DNA of 53,069 nt, from the NCBI GenBank assembly GCA_027315045.1, contig DAHUZS010000106.1:1-53069 (forward strand). The letters are read 5' to 3'. A program made the translations under genes and the position numbers. The stretch is from Acidimicrobiaceae bacterium (lineage in GTDB: Bacteria; Actinomycetota; Acidimicrobiia; Acidimicrobiales; RAAP-2). The notes beneath the pieces are model-generated. The model had not been told where the DNA came from, did no database searches, and saw nothing but the letters and a program-made list of their open reading frames with translations. This document shows, piece after piece, positions 33,463 through 42,989 of this stretch. Each line of letters starts with the position of its first letter. Position 1 is the first letter of the stretch.

Positions 33463-34386
33463 ATGACCGCCTCCGCCTGGGCCTTCCACCCCCACGTGGC
33501 GGCCTGGTCCACCCTCGCCGCCATCTCCGTCGCCTATGCGCTGGGAGTCCGGCGGATCGGCGGCGCGCGCCCCCGGGACCTGGTGGCGGCGATCGGCGCG
33601 CTGGTGCTGGCCGTCGTCGCCCTCGGCTCGCCGTTGGCCGACCTCGCCGCCCACACGTCGCTCACCGCCCTCGTCGTCCAACGGATGCTGCTCCTGCTGG
33701 GGCTGCCGCCTTTGGTAATCGCCGCGATCCCCCCGCCGCTCATGGCCAGGATCACCCGGCCCGCCCCGGTGGACTGGGCGCTGCGACGCTGCTCCCGACC
33801 GATCGTCGCCGTGGGCGTCGTCACCCTGATCGCCGTGGTCACGCTCACCACGGTGGCGGTCGAGGCGCAGGGGTCGTCGATCTGGGCGCGCGGCGGCCTC
33901 GACCTGGCCCTCGTCGTGGCGGGCTTCGAGCTGTGGACACCGGTCTCCCCGCACCTGCCGGGGACCGACCGCCCCTCGGCGCTCGGCCGAGCCGCTTATC
34001 TCATCGTCCAGTCCGTGGTGCCGTCGTTCCTCGCCATCGTGTGGATCTTCGCCAAGCACCCCCTGTACCCCCACTTCTCCGCCGGGCCGAAGCTCTTCGG
34101 CGTCTCCCCGCTGCTCGACCAACAGCTCGCCGGCTTCGTGGCCAAGTTCGCCACGATCGCGGTGCTCTGGACGGTGGCGTTCGTGGGGCTCAGCCGGGCT
34201 CAGCACGCCGTGTCGACCGGTCGGGACCCCGAACCCCTCCTGTGGTCCGACGTCGAGCGCCACCTCGAGCGGGCCGAGCGCCGCGAGCGGCGGCGGGTGT
34301 GGCTGCCGCCGCGCCCCGAGGAACTGGGTTCCTGCCTCCAGCCCGACGACCCCGAGGGCCAGTGGCGCCGCGAGGAGCGGGCCTGA
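33463..34386 (+). CDS. CtaG-like cytochrome c oxidase assembly membrane protein
   Basis: A 307-aa protein with about seven hydrophobic helices and a charged C-terminal tail of 70 residues. The N-terminal WAFHPHVAAW, the LGSPLADLA loop and the HTSLTALVVQRMLLLLGLPPL helix match the caa3-type CtaG (DUF1404-like) family, which takes part in copper delivery to cytochrome oxidase. The HxxQH-like pair usual in that helix reads QRM here, so the metal-binding role is less certain. No oxidase subunits are nearby. Divergent from pafBC by 35 bp. Confidence 0.75.
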   Translation: MTASAWAFHPHVAAWSTLAAISVAYALGVRRIGGARPRDLVAAIGALVLAVVALGSPLADLAAHTSLTALVVQRMLLLLGLPPLVIAAIPPPLMARITRPAPVDWALRRCSRPIVAVGVVTLIAVVTLTTVAVEAQGSSIWARGGLDLALVVAGFELWTPVSPHLPGTDRPSALGRAAYLIVQSVVPSFLAIVWIFAKHPLYPHFSAGPKLFGVSPLLDQQLAGFVAKFATIAVLWTVAFVGLSRAQHAVSTGRDPEPLLWSDVERHLERAERRERRRVWLPPRPEELGSCLQPDDPEGQWRREERA

Positions 34387-34405
34387 ACTCCTCGGCGCGG
34401 GCCGT

Positions 34406-34852
34406 TCAGCCCAGGTGGGAATGGCCGAAGCGGGCCGGTAGCCGATGGAACAGAACGGTCGCGACGAGCGTCCCGGAGGGGTACCGGAGCACCACCACCG
34501 CCAGATGGCCCGACGGCCGGCCTTCGGGACGGGCGACCGAGCCCGACGAGAAGGTTCCGCCGTAGGCGACCAGGCAGACCCGGCCGGACCGGACGCCGGC
34601 CCGGTCCAACGCCGCGTCGAGCCGTCGGTAGGTGACCGTGGGGACGCTCTGGAGGCGCACCCCGATCAGCCGCCCCTGCGACCCGACCGCTTTCGCGGCG
34701 GTCGGCAGGGCGATGTAGCAGGGGGCGTCGCTCGTACCCAAGTTCGCGCGCCCGGCCGAGCAGCCGCCGAGCCCGAGGACCGACAGGGCGAGCGCCACCA
34801 CGAGCGCCCAACGGCTGAGGCGCCGCCTTTCGAGCACGTCGGTCCGTTCCAT
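34406..34852 (-). CDS. Small lipoprotein, unknown function
   Basis: A 148-aa exported lipoprotein with basic N-terminus, hydrophobic core and lipobox LGGC with Cys at residue 31. The mature part has two more cysteines (APCYIALP, RVCLVAYGG) and is beta-rich; I recognise no family. The ATG at 34852 lies 2 nt after the stop of the UPF0104-type gene, so the two form an operon and may act together at the membrane. Confidence 0.7.
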   Translation of the reverse strand: MERTDVLERRRLSRWALVVALALSVLGLGGCSAGRANLGTSDAPCYIALPTAAKAVGSQGRLIGVRLQSVPTVTYRRLDAALDRAGVRSGRVCLVAYGGTFSSGSVARPEGRPSGHLAVVVLRYPSGTLVATVLFHRLPARFGHSHLG

Positions 34853-34854
34853 CC

Positions 34855-36057
34855 CTACCTCCCCCCCGACTCTGACGAGAGGTCGGCGACCGTCGCCGCC
34901 TCGATGGCCTGGGTGGGCACCGGCGTCTCCCCGCCGACCCGCCGCCGCCAGCGACCCGAGCGCACCCCGAGGGCCAGCCAACCGGCCGCCGCCCAGCCGA
35001 CGGCCAGCTGGCCCCAGAAGCTGATCAGCCGGTAGACCAGCACGGCCGCCACCGTCGACACCCGGTTCCCACCGAAGGCCACCAGCGCGATGGTGATGCT
35101 CCCCTCGACGACCCCGAGCCCTCCGGGGGTGATCGGGAGGTTGGCGGCCAGCTGCCCGGCCCCGTAGGAAAGCAGGAGCCCCTTCCAGGGGATCCCGGCA
35201 CCGATCGCGAGGAAGCTGAGCGCGAAGCACGCGCAGTCGAAGATCCAGTTCGCGATGCCCCAGACGACGACTATGGCCACGTCGGAGGGCGAGAGCCTGA
35301 ACTCGGCCACCCGGGCAGTGAAACGGGCCGCCCGGGCCTCGGCCCCGCCGAGGTGTCGCCTGGTCAGCCGCCGCGACGACCGGAGTAGCCAGAGCGCGAC
35401 GGCCCGCTGCGGCCGGCGGTAGAGGAAGAGGCCGCCCACAACCACCGTCACCAGCAGGATCCCCACGGTCACCGGTACGAGGTCGAGGCTCGCGCCGTCG
35501 CTGGCGGCGAGGGCGAGGCCGGCGCTCGCCACTACCGCCAGCGACAAAACCCCGACGACCACCGTGGCCACGAGCGACCACGCCGCCAATGAGTCGTTCG
35601 CTCCCAGGCGTCGGAACCATCTGAACCCGTAGACCGCGGCCACCGCGGCGCCAGCGGGCACTGAGTTGACGATGGCCTGCGACGCCAACGTGATCACCGA
35701 CAAGGTCGGCAGGGGTGCGTCCACCCCCCCGGCGCTGAGGAACTTCCGCTGCAGGACGGCGAGGGACAGGTAGGACCCCGCCTCCGCCCCGATCGCCGGG
35801 AGCAGCCATCCCCAGGAGAGGCGGTCGAAGACCGATTGGATCCCCGATAGTTCGTCGGTGTGGCTGCTCAGCACCCAGATCACCAGGGCGGCAGCCGCGA
35901 GGCCGAGGACGAAGCGGATGACGGGCCACCATCGACGCGTGGCCGCAAGGGCCCGGATCAGCCGGGACCGTCGTCTCCCACCCGGCGCACCGGAGTGCGG
36001 GGCGTCGGGAGCAACCGCCGCACCTAGGCGTTCCGGGATGCCGCTGGCCCGTGACAT
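34855..36057 (-). CDS. UPF0104/LPG-synthase-like membrane protein
   Basis: About 400 aa with some eight hydrophobic helices. The C-terminal PGGLGVVEGSITIALVAFGG followed by VYRLISFWGQL is the signature of the lysylphosphatidylglycerol synthase transmembrane region (UPF0104, AglD-like). There is no soluble aminoacyl-transferase domain, so it is a stand-alone membrane part, proposed in other bacteria to flip or transport lipid-linked substrates. The ATG at 36057 was chosen; a GTG at 36117 would add 20 basic residues and overlap the divergent gene. Confidence 0.8.
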   Translation of the reverse strand: MSRASGIPERLGAAVAPDAPHSGAPGGRRRSRLIRALAATRRWWPVIRFVLGLAAAALVIWVLSSHTDELSGIQSVFDRLSWGWLLPAIGAEAGSYLSLAVLQRKFLSAGGVDAPLPTLSVITLASQAIVNSVPAGAAVAAVYGFRWFRRLGANDSLAAWSLVATVVVGVLSLAVVASAGLALAASDGASLDLVPVTVGILLVTVVVGGLFLYRRPQRAVALWLLRSSRRLTRRHLGGAEARAARFTARVAEFRLSPSDVAIVVVWGIANWIFDCACFALSFLAIGAGIPWKGLLLSYGAGQLAANLPITPGGLGVVEGSITIALVAFGGNRVSTVAAVLVYRLISFWGQLAVGWAAAGWLALGVRSGRWRRRVGGETPVPTQAIEAATVADLSSESGGR

Positions 36058-36141
36058 CGGGGTCACTGCAGCACGTCGGGCCCGAGAAGTCACGTCGAGG
36101 AGGCGGGCCCGATGCACCGGGGGCCCGGGGCGCCGTCGGGC

Positions 36142-36984
36142 ATGATGGCCGTCGTGAGGGTTTCGGTCCGCGCAGCCGTCTCGACGGCGTCAGTGGGGTT
36201 CCTGGTCATCGTCGCCGGGCTTGCCGCGTGGCTCGGCGTCTCACAGGCTCCCTCTGGCTTGCCCCTCGAGCCCAGCGCCTGGGAGGTCGTGCTGAACACG
36301 ACCAAGGCAGCGGGCCCGCTCCATTTCTCCATGGTGGTGCGCTCGAGCGGAACCCTGCCCGGCGAGGCGAACTCGGTCATCCGCACCCTCGGGGTGGCCG
36401 ACTTTTCCGGATTCGATGCCCAGGCGGTGACCGTAAGCCGGAGCCCGGGGCTCCCGGGCCAGTGGATCCAGTCGCTCGTGGTCGATGGGCGCTCCTACGC
36501 CCGCTTCGGATCGGATCTCGGTGGGAGGCCGCGCTTCAGCGGCCCGTGGATCCGATCCGCCGGGTTCTCGACCCCTCCGCTGGGGGCGCTGGCCGGGTCC
36601 GCCGGCACCTCGGCGATCCCCGCGCCGGTCCACCTGATTCAGCTCGCTCGGGTCACGCTCAACAAGGAGACCCTGACCAAGTACCTGCTGTCCTCGGTCC
36701 AGGTCAGCTGCCCGGCCGGTGCGATCGGCCGACCCACCACCGAGGTCGAACGGTCGGTCGCCTGGGTCGACGGCGCGGGCCGGCTGCGTCGCTTCGAGAC
36801 GATCACCATGCAGACCTTCACCACCCCCAATCCCGGGACGGTACGGACCGTCACCGTCACCAGTTTGGGCCCCTTCGGGGTGACCATCGCGGTGACACCA
36901 CCAACCCGGGTGACCGGGCCCCCAGTCCCGGCAGCGGCGGCCAGACAGAGCCCGTTCGCCGGGTGTCTGGTGACGCCGGAGTGA
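36142..36984 (+). CDS. Exported protein, possibly LppX/LprG-like
   Basis: A 280-aa protein with one N-terminal hydrophobic segment (about 15-33) and no lipobox Cys, so a signal anchor or cleaved signal. The exported part has the pattern of actinobacterial LppX/LprG-like proteins (GRSYARFGSDLGG, later AWVDGAGRLRRFET and alternating beta strands), but the similarity is only suggestive. The start was placed at ATG 36142; ATG 36145 is equivalent. It is convergent with pilC. Confidence 0.6.
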   Translation: MMAVVRVSVRAAVSTASVGFLVIVAGLAAWLGVSQAPSGLPLEPSAWEVVLNTTKAAGPLHFSMVVRSSGTLPGEANSVIRTLGVADFSGFDAQAVTVSRSPGLPGQWIQSLVVDGRSYARFGSDLGGRPRFSGPWIRSAGFSTPPLGALAGSAGTSAIPAPVHLIQLARVTLNKETLTKYLLSSVQVSCPAGAIGRPTTEVERSVAWVDGAGRLRRFETITMQTFTTPNPGTVRTVTVTSLGPFGVTIAVTPPTRVTGPPVPAAAARQSPFAGCLVTPE

Positions 36985-36987
36985 CCG

Positions 36988-37007
36988 GCGCCGCGCCACG
37001 GCGGCGC
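36988..37007. terminator. Short GC hairpin between convergent genes
   Basis: A 7-bp stem GCGCCGC/GCGGCGC with a 6-nt loop sits in the 25-bp gap between the exported-protein gene and pilC, and could terminate both. Confidence 0.45.
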
Positions 37008-37009
37008 GC

Positions 37010-38233
37010 TCAGTGGATGAGCTTGATGTAGTCGAACATCGGCAGGTACAGGCTGATGATGATGGCGCCGATGACGACCCCCATGATCACGACGAGGAAC
37101 GGCTCGAGGATCGAGGTCAGGTTGTCGACGGTCTGGTCGACCTCACCCATGTAAAAGTCCGAGATCCGCTTCAGCATGTCGTCGAGCGCACCGGTCTGCT
37201 CTCCCACCTCGACCATCTGGACCATGAGCGGGGTGAACACTTCGAGCCTGCTCATCGGCGCTGCGAACGAGTGACCTTCTCGGACCCTGGCCTTCACCTC
37301 CATGACCGCGTCGTAGATGATGGAGTTGCCCGAAGCGTTCGCAGTGATGTCGAGGGCCTCCATGGCCGGCACACCCGCCGAGAGCAGGGACGCCAGGGTC
37401 GAGGCGAACCTGCTCATTCCGGCCTTGTGCGAGAGGGGCCCGAACACCGGGGGCCGCATCTTGAGCCTGTCCCAGACGCGCCTTCCCTTGTCGGTCTTGA
37501 TCCACCGGCGCAAGATCAAGACCGCGGCGACGAAGAACAAGATCACCAGGCCGACCCGCCAACTGGCCATGGTGTTGGAAACGGAGATGAGGATGCGGGT
37601 CGGGGTCGGGAGCTGTCCGCCGAGGGTGGCGAATAGCTTCTTGAAGATCGGGACGATCACCACCAGCATGACCGTGAGGATGATCCCGATGACGGCGACG
37701 ACGATCACCGGATAGGTCATAGCCCCTCGGACCTTGCGGTTGAGCTCCACCTGCTTCTCGAGGTTGTTGGCGATGTCCCTCAGGACGAGGTCGATGCTCC
37801 CGCCGACCTCGCCGGCGGCGACCATGGCGACGTAGAGGCTGTCGAACACCTTCGGGTGCTTGGCCAGGGCGGCCGAGAGGTTGGTACCCGAGTCGAGGTC
37901 GTCGTTGATCTTCCGCAGGACGATCGCGAAGTGCTTGTTCTCGACCTGTGAGGCCAGCACGGCGATCGACCGGCTGATGGACAACCCCGAATCGACCATG
38001 GTCGCGAACTGGCGGGTGAACACCGCGACCTCTTTGGCCTTCACCCGATCCGAGAAGCCCGGGATGATGATCTCGGTCTTCAGGCCCTTGCCCTTGGCCG
38101 GCACCACCGAGACCGGGAGGTACCCCATGTCCCGCAGTCGGTTGACGACGATCGGGACACTGTCGGCCTCCAACGTGCCCTCGACCAGATTGCCCTTCTG
38201 GTCGCGCACCTTGTAGTCGAACGTGGTGGTCAA
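37010..38233 (-). CDS. pilC: Type IV pilus inner membrane platform protein PilC
   Basis: A 407-aa GspF/PilC family protein that couples the cytoplasmic ATPases to pilin polymerisation. It starts with FDYKVRDQKGNLVEGTLEA, has two T2SSF domains (about 70-195 and 275-395) each with FTRQFATMVDSGLSI- and RFASTLASLLSAGVP-type helices, and three membrane segments (about 170-195, 225-245, 375-398). Complete. It is last in the operon pilB, pilT-like, pilC, 50 nt after the previous stop. Confidence 0.95.
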   Translation of the reverse strand: MTTTFDYKVRDQKGNLVEGTLEADSVPIVVNRLRDMGYLPVSVVPAKGKGLKTEIIIPGFSDRVKAKEVAVFTRQFATMVDSGLSISRSIAVLASQVENKHFAIVLRKINDDLDSGTNLSAALAKHPKVFDSLYVAMVAAGEVGGSIDLVLRDIANNLEKQVELNRKVRGAMTYPVIVVAVIGIILTVMLVVIVPIFKKLFATLGGQLPTPTRILISVSNTMASWRVGLVILFFVAAVLILRRWIKTDKGRRVWDRLKMRPPVFGPLSHKAGMSRFASTLASLLSAGVPAMEALDITANASGNSIIYDAVMEVKARVREGHSFAAPMSRLEVFTPLMVQMVEVGEQTGALDDMLKRISDFYMGEVDQTVDNLTSILEPFLVVIMGVVIGAIIISLYLPMFDYIKLIH

Positions 38234-38283
38234 GTGCCCTCTCTTCGCCCGCTACCAGATGCTCGCAAACCCTACGGTGTCGA

Positions 38284-40332
38284 TCATGCGATCCCGCGGA
38301 TGTGGTTGCGGAAGTCCTCTTCGTCCCGACACCGGTCCAGGCCCATGTCGACCGAGATGACGCCGCCCTGGACCAGCTTGGCCAGGCTCTGGTCCATGGT
38401 CTGCATGCCGAACTGGGACCCCGTCTGCATGAGCGAGTAGATCTGATGGGTTTTGGCGGCCCGGATGAGGTTCTGGACGGCCGGCGTACACACCAGCACC
38501 TCAGCACCCACCGCCCGACCGCTCCCGTCGACGACTGGCACAAGCTGCTGGGTGACCACCCCGCGCAAGGAGGAGGCCAACTGGATCCTGATCTGCTCCT
38601 GCTGGCTGGGAGGGAAGACGTCGATCACCCGGTCGATGGTGGACGGCGCATCCTGGGTGTGGAGGGTCGCGAAGACGAGGTGACCGGTCTCGGCCGCGGT
38701 GAGCGCGGTGGCGATGGTCTCGAGATCGCGGAGCTCACCGACCAGAATCACGTCGGGGTCCTGGCGGAGCACCCGCCGCAGGGCCTCCGAGAACGTCGCG
38801 GTGTCCGTCCCGACCTCGCGTTGGCTGATCACCGAACGCTTGTGGTGATGGAGGAACTCGATCGGGTCCTCGACCGTCACGATGTGCAGCGGCTTGGTGC
38901 GGTTGATGATGTCGATCAACGAGGCGAGCGACGTCGACTTTCCCGAACCGGTCGGGCCGGTCACCAGGACGAGCCCTCGACGAAGGTCGGCGAACGACTT
39001 CACCGACTCGGGCAGTCCCAGGTCGTCGAAGGGCGGGATGTCGTGCGGGATCGGTCGCATCGCGACCGTGACCGTTCCCCGCTGCATGGCAACGTTGACA
39101 CGGAACCGGCCAACCCCGGCCACCGAGTGCGACGTGTCGAGCTCGTGATCGGCCTCGAACCGTTCCCGCATCGCTTGGGGCAGTACCCCGAAGATCATCT
39201 CCTGAAGGGTCTCCGCGTCGATCGGCTCCACATCCTCCATGGGTCGCAGAGCGCCGTTGAGACGGACCGTCGGGGCCAGGTTCGCCGAGAGGTGGAGGTC
39301 CGACGCGCCGACGTTCACCACGTAGCGCAACAGGTCATCGATGTGGAGGCGGAACCCCACGTCGCTCGCTCGCCGGCGCCGGAAGGAGGCCGAGCCCCCG
39401 AGGGTGTCGGCCAGCGAGGGTGGTCCGGCCTCGTCGGCCTCCGCCTCGACGCGGCTCGACGCCGGGCGCGGCGGGGGGGGTGGAGGTGGCGGTGGCGGTG
39501 GCGGTGGCACCGGTTGCAGGCCGCGGTCGAACGCCTCGGTGGTGCCTTCCTCGTCGGTGCTTGGGGGCACCGATCGGAGCACCGGTGGCGGAGGGCTCCC
39601 GATCTCCCCGCCCATCGGGGGCACTGGGCTGAGTGGGGGCGGCGGGGGCTCGGTGGCCCGATTGGGAGGAGTCGGGACCGCGGTGAGCGTCGGAGGCGGA
39701 GGCGGCGCGGTGCCCTGACCCGCAGGATGGGCCGGGGCGGCGTCGTCGACGCGGGCATGACGAGGCGGGGCCGACTCCTCGGCGCCCACCGGCCCGGCGC
39801 TCTGGTGGTCCTCGTAGAGGCCGATGATCTGACCGCCGGCGTTGGCGCTCGCGGCAGGGGGCCGGCCGTTGGTCACGCCGGCCGCGGCCGGTTGGACCAT
39901 CCGGTCCACGGTCAACGGGTTGGCCAGCACCGGGACGATCTCGTGCCCGAGGGCCGCCGCGAGCGCCGCGATGTCGTCGGCCTCGGGCGGCTCGGCAAAC
40001 GCCGTCACGACCTGACTGCCCGACAGGCGCAGTGGGATAGCCCGATGCTCGAGCGCCGCCGCCGGCGCCAGGCGCTGGCGGACTTCGCCGACCGGCGGCT
40101 CCAGATCCAGGTCGACGACCCTCATCCGGGCCAGCTGGCCGAGCGTGTTCAAGACGATGTCGGTGAGCTGCGGCTCCCGCTGGACGAGGATGACACTCAA
40201 GGGGATGTTGTGCTCGGTGGCCTGGACCAGATAGGCGCCGATCGTCGACTCCGAAACGAAGCCACCGGCGACGAGCGCCCTCCCGAGACGCCTCGACCAC
40301 TCGGTCCGACTGGCGTTGGAGGCGGGGCTCAC
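38284..40332 (-). CDS. PilT-type ATPase with N-terminal MshEN-like domain
   Basis: 682 aa, nearly twice a normal PilT. Residues 1-150 form an MshEN-like domain (RLGRALVAGGFVSESTIG near the start, resembling the c-di-GMP-binding RLGxxLVxxG motif of MshE). Residues about 155-310 are a disordered Pro-rich linker with an uninterrupted proline run. Residues about 325-680 are a complete PilT-type ATPase: SDLHLSANLAPTVRLNGAL, Walker A GPTGSGKS with Lys465, Asp box VTVEDPIEFLH, Walker B DVILVGELRD and the His box ATLHTQDAPSTIDR. It probably powers pilus retraction. GTGA overlap with pilB; a second normal pilT lies at 43776. Confidence 0.9.
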   Translation of the reverse strand: MSPASNASRTEWSRRLGRALVAGGFVSESTIGAYLVQATEHNIPLSVILVQREPQLTDIVLNTLGQLARMRVVDLDLEPPVGEVRQRLAPAAALEHRAIPLRLSGSQVVTAFAEPPEADDIAALAAALGHEIVPVLANPLTVDRMVQPAAAGVTNGRPPAASANAGGQIIGLYEDHQSAGPVGAEESAPPRHARVDDAAPAHPAGQGTAPPPPPTLTAVPTPPNRATEPPPPPLSPVPPMGGEIGSPPPPVLRSVPPSTDEEGTTEAFDRGLQPVPPPPPPPPPPPPPRPASSRVEAEADEAGPPSLADTLGGSASFRRRRASDVGFRLHIDDLLRYVVNVGASDLHLSANLAPTVRLNGALRPMEDVEPIDAETLQEMIFGVLPQAMRERFEADHELDTSHSVAGVGRFRVNVAMQRGTVTVAMRPIPHDIPPFDDLGLPESVKSFADLRRGLVLVTGPTGSGKSTSLASLIDIINRTKPLHIVTVEDPIEFLHHHKRSVISQREVGTDTATFSEALRRVLRQDPDVILVGELRDLETIATALTAAETGHLVFATLHTQDAPSTIDRVIDVFPPSQQEQIRIQLASSLRGVVTQQLVPVVDGSGRAVGAEVLVCTPAVQNLIRAAKTHQIYSLMQTGSQFGMQTMDQSLAKLVQGGVISVDMGLDRCRDEEDFRNHIRGIA
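39476..39511 (-). repeat. Proline-codon tract in the ATPase linker
   Basis: On the plus strand this is a GGTGGC-like run that encodes an uninterrupted row of prolines on the minus strand; it is prone to length change. Confidence 0.6.
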
Positions 40333-42743
40333 ATGACCACCCGGAGCACTTCTTCGAGCGTCGTAAAGCCTTGAACCGCCCGAAGCAATCCATCGGCGCG
40401 CAGTGTTCGCATTCCTTGCTCACATGCCTTTCGCTCTATGTTCGCTATTGAGGCCTGTTCGATGATCATCCGATCGATCTCCTCGGTGACGTTCATGACT
40501 TCGGCCAGAACCATCCGGCCGGAGTACCCGGTACTTCCACATGTCCGGCACCCGATGGCTCTGTGCAACGTCGAGATGTTGAGCCCCTCCACGTCCGCCT
40601 CGGTGTAACCGGCGGCATAGAAGTCCTTCTCGGTGGCCTCGAACGGCTCTTTGCACACGTTGCACAGGACCCGGGCCAACCGTTGGGTCAATACCGTTCC
40701 GACGGCTGACGTCACGAGGAAGGGCTCGATGCCCATCTCCGTCAACCGGAGCGGAGTGGCCGCGGCGGTGTTGGTGTGCAACGTGGTGAGAACCAGGTGA
40801 CCACTCAGCGCCGCCTCCATCGCGATCGTGGCCGTCTCGCTCGTTCGGATCTCGCCGATGAGCACGATGTCGGGGTCGGCACGAAGGATCGACTTCAGTG
40901 CGGTCGGCCAGGTCAGACCGGCCTTCAGGTTGATCTGGACCTGGGTCGCACCGTCGATCTGGTACTCGACCGGGTCCTCGACGGTGACCACGCTCTTCTC
41001 AGGGGTGAGAATCTCGATCAATGTCGAGTACAGCGTGGTCGTCTTCCCAGCACCGGTCGGGCCGGTGACGACGATCACGCCGTAGGGCTTGTTGTAGGCG
41101 TGGGAGAAGCGCTCGAGCGTGTCGGAAGCAAAGCCGAGGTCGGCGAGCGACCGCAGGCTCTGGGACTTGTCGAGCACCCGCATGACCACCGTCTCGCCCC
41201 ATACGCTCGGCATCGTCACGATCCGAAGGTCGATCTGGCGGTCGCTCACCGTCAGTGACACCCGGCCTTCCTGTGGGATCCGGTGCTCCGTGATGTCCAT
41301 GTCACCGATGACTTTGAGGCGGCTGACAACTGCTGCCGCGATGGCCGGCGACGCCGTCGAGGCTTCGTGCATCACGCCATCGATCCGAAAGATGATCTTG
41401 AGCTCGTGCGGCTTGGGCTCGATGTGGATGTCCGACGCGCGCTCGTTCAGAGCCTGGAGGATCAGCAGGTTCACGTAGCGAACGATGGGCGCGTCCTCGA
41501 CGACCGACTGGATGCTCTCGAGCTCGCTCGCCGCGTCGGATGCCGCCGCCGCGTCCTGGGCCAGTGCGGAGACTTCGACTGTCGAGTCTCGCGAGATCCG
41601 GTTGAACGTCACCAACTGCGAACGCGTCACGACGACCGGCTTGAAGTTGCTCCCCATGATGGTGCGCAGGTCGTCCATTGCGAACACGTCGGTCGGGTTC
41701 GCCATGGCGACGACCGGTACACCGTTCTCGAAGGCGATCGGCAGCACCATGTGGTGCTCGGCCGTCGACTGGGGAATTAGGGCGACCGCCGCACGGTCGA
41801 TGTTGATCTGGTTCAGGTTGACGAACTCGAGGCCCACCTCCTGGGCCATGGCCCAGACCAGGTCCTCCTCGGTGGCTAGCTTGCGTCCGAACAGGTATCG
41901 GGCCAGGGTCTCGTTGCCGTCCCGGACCGCCTGAAGGGCGGCGAACATGTCGGCGACCGAGACCCGCCCCGAGTCCACGAGGACCCTCGCGAGCGGCGGG
42001 GCGGCGGGCGGCAGGCTCTCGGCCGGACGATCCTCGGCGGGGGGGTGGGGTAGGGCGGACTCGGCGAAGCTGGCAGGGGCTGGGGGCATCGGCGGCAGCC
42101 CCGCACCCTCCTCGGAGCGGGGCATCTGGTCTCCGGGGGCCTGCGAGAGCACGAAGGTGTGCTTACTCAGAACGTCCGGAAGAGGAAGGTCGACGCGCCC
42201 GAGTTCGGACGCCGGCGGCGCAACCGGCCCGGGTGCTGTTGACGGCTGGGCGAAGCTCGGGACTGAGGACATGGGTGGAGCGGCCGTCGGCGAGACGGCG
42301 AAGCTGTCCTCGGCGGCGGGCCGGTGCTCGGCACCGTTCGTCTGCGGCCCCCTTGGAGCCGGCACGCCGGTGAAAGGTTTGGCCTCGAACCGGGGGGTCT
42401 CCGCTCTCGAGGGCAGGCTCGAAGAAGCCGGCTCGGCCGCCTCGGGGCGGTAGAGGCGGTCGATCGCCCGCTCGATCTGGTCGGGTCGGGCCACGACGGC
42501 GAAGAACTCCCGTCCCAGGACAACACGCAGGTCGTCCATGGCGAAGATGTCGCCGGGATCGGCCACTGCGATCACCGGCGTGCCCAGACGCCGGCCCATG
42601 GGAACGGCGTGGTGCCGACGGGCCACGGCCTCGCTGATGATCGACTCCGCACCGGGGGCGAGCGCCGTGCTGGTGAGGTCGACGAACCGAAGGTTGTGCT
42701 CCTCAGCCAACCGGCGGGCACTCGCCGTCGCCGTGTCAGTCAC
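40329..42743 (-). CDS. pilB: Type IV pilus extension ATPase PilB
   Basis: An 804-aa GspE/PilB ATPase. Two MshEN-type N-terminal domains (about 10-100 and about 265-400, the second with NPTDVFAMDDLRTIMG mirrored by DPGDIFAMDDLRVVLG in the first) are separated by a Pro/Ser-rich linker. The ATPase has Walker A GPTGAGKTTT with Lys567, VEDPVEYQIDG, Walker B IVLIGEIRTSET and TLHTNTAAA, and the tetracysteine Zn site CNVC/CRTC. It drives pilin polymerisation. GTG start with a GAGGA site upstream; first gene of the operon. Confidence 0.95.
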   Translation of the reverse strand: MTDTATASARRLAEEHNLRFVDLTSTALAPGAESIISEAVARRHHAVPMGRRLGTPVIAVADPGDIFAMDDLRVVLGREFFAVVARPDQIERAIDRLYRPEAAEPASSSLPSRAETPRFEAKPFTGVPAPRGPQTNGAEHRPAAEDSFAVSPTAAPPMSSVPSFAQPSTAPGPVAPPASELGRVDLPLPDVLSKHTFVLSQAPGDQMPRSEEGAGLPPMPPAPASFAESALPHPPAEDRPAESLPPAAPPLARVLVDSGRVSVADMFAALQAVRDGNETLARYLFGRKLATEEDLVWAMAQEVGLEFVNLNQINIDRAAVALIPQSTAEHHMVLPIAFENGVPVVAMANPTDVFAMDDLRTIMGSNFKPVVVTRSQLVTFNRISRDSTVEVSALAQDAAAASDAASELESIQSVVEDAPIVRYVNLLILQALNERASDIHIEPKPHELKIIFRIDGVMHEASTASPAIAAAVVSRLKVIGDMDITEHRIPQEGRVSLTVSDRQIDLRIVTMPSVWGETVVMRVLDKSQSLRSLADLGFASDTLERFSHAYNKPYGVIVVTGPTGAGKTTTLYSTLIEILTPEKSVVTVEDPVEYQIDGATQVQINLKAGLTWPTALKSILRADPDIVLIGEIRTSETATIAMEAALSGHLVLTTLHTNTAAATPLRLTEMGIEPFLVTSAVGTVLTQRLARVLCNVCKEPFEATEKDFYAAGYTEADVEGLNISTLHRAIGCRTCGSTGYSGRMVLAEVMNVTEEIDRMIIEQASIANIERKACEQGMRTLRADGLLRAVQGFTTLEEVLRVVM

Positions 42744-42974
42744 TCACGTCAGTCCTCGTCCTCGCGGCCTGAACGGAACCCAGCGCACTTGCGGGGAACC
42801 CGAGCCCACGGCCTCTCGTTCCGGCATGGTCCCCCCTCGAACCGGCCCGTCCCGGCCCCTGGACCCGGGCAGGGCCATGTCGATCCAGCTTAGGTCCGGA
42901 CCCCCCCAAAACTGGGGGACCGTCGGCGACAAATCCCCGTCGCTACCAGGACGTTCACGCCAACCGCCGGACAC

Positions 42975-42980
42975 TACAGT
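42975..42980 (+). promoter_or_regulatory. Probable -10 box of the prepilin peptidase gene
   Basis: TACAGT ends 9 nt before the ATG at 42990. The remaining 230 bp shared with pilB hold a C-tract/G-tract element (42899-42922) that could pair imperfectly, but nothing I can name. Confidence 0.4.
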
Positions 42981-42989
42981 CGCTTAGCA

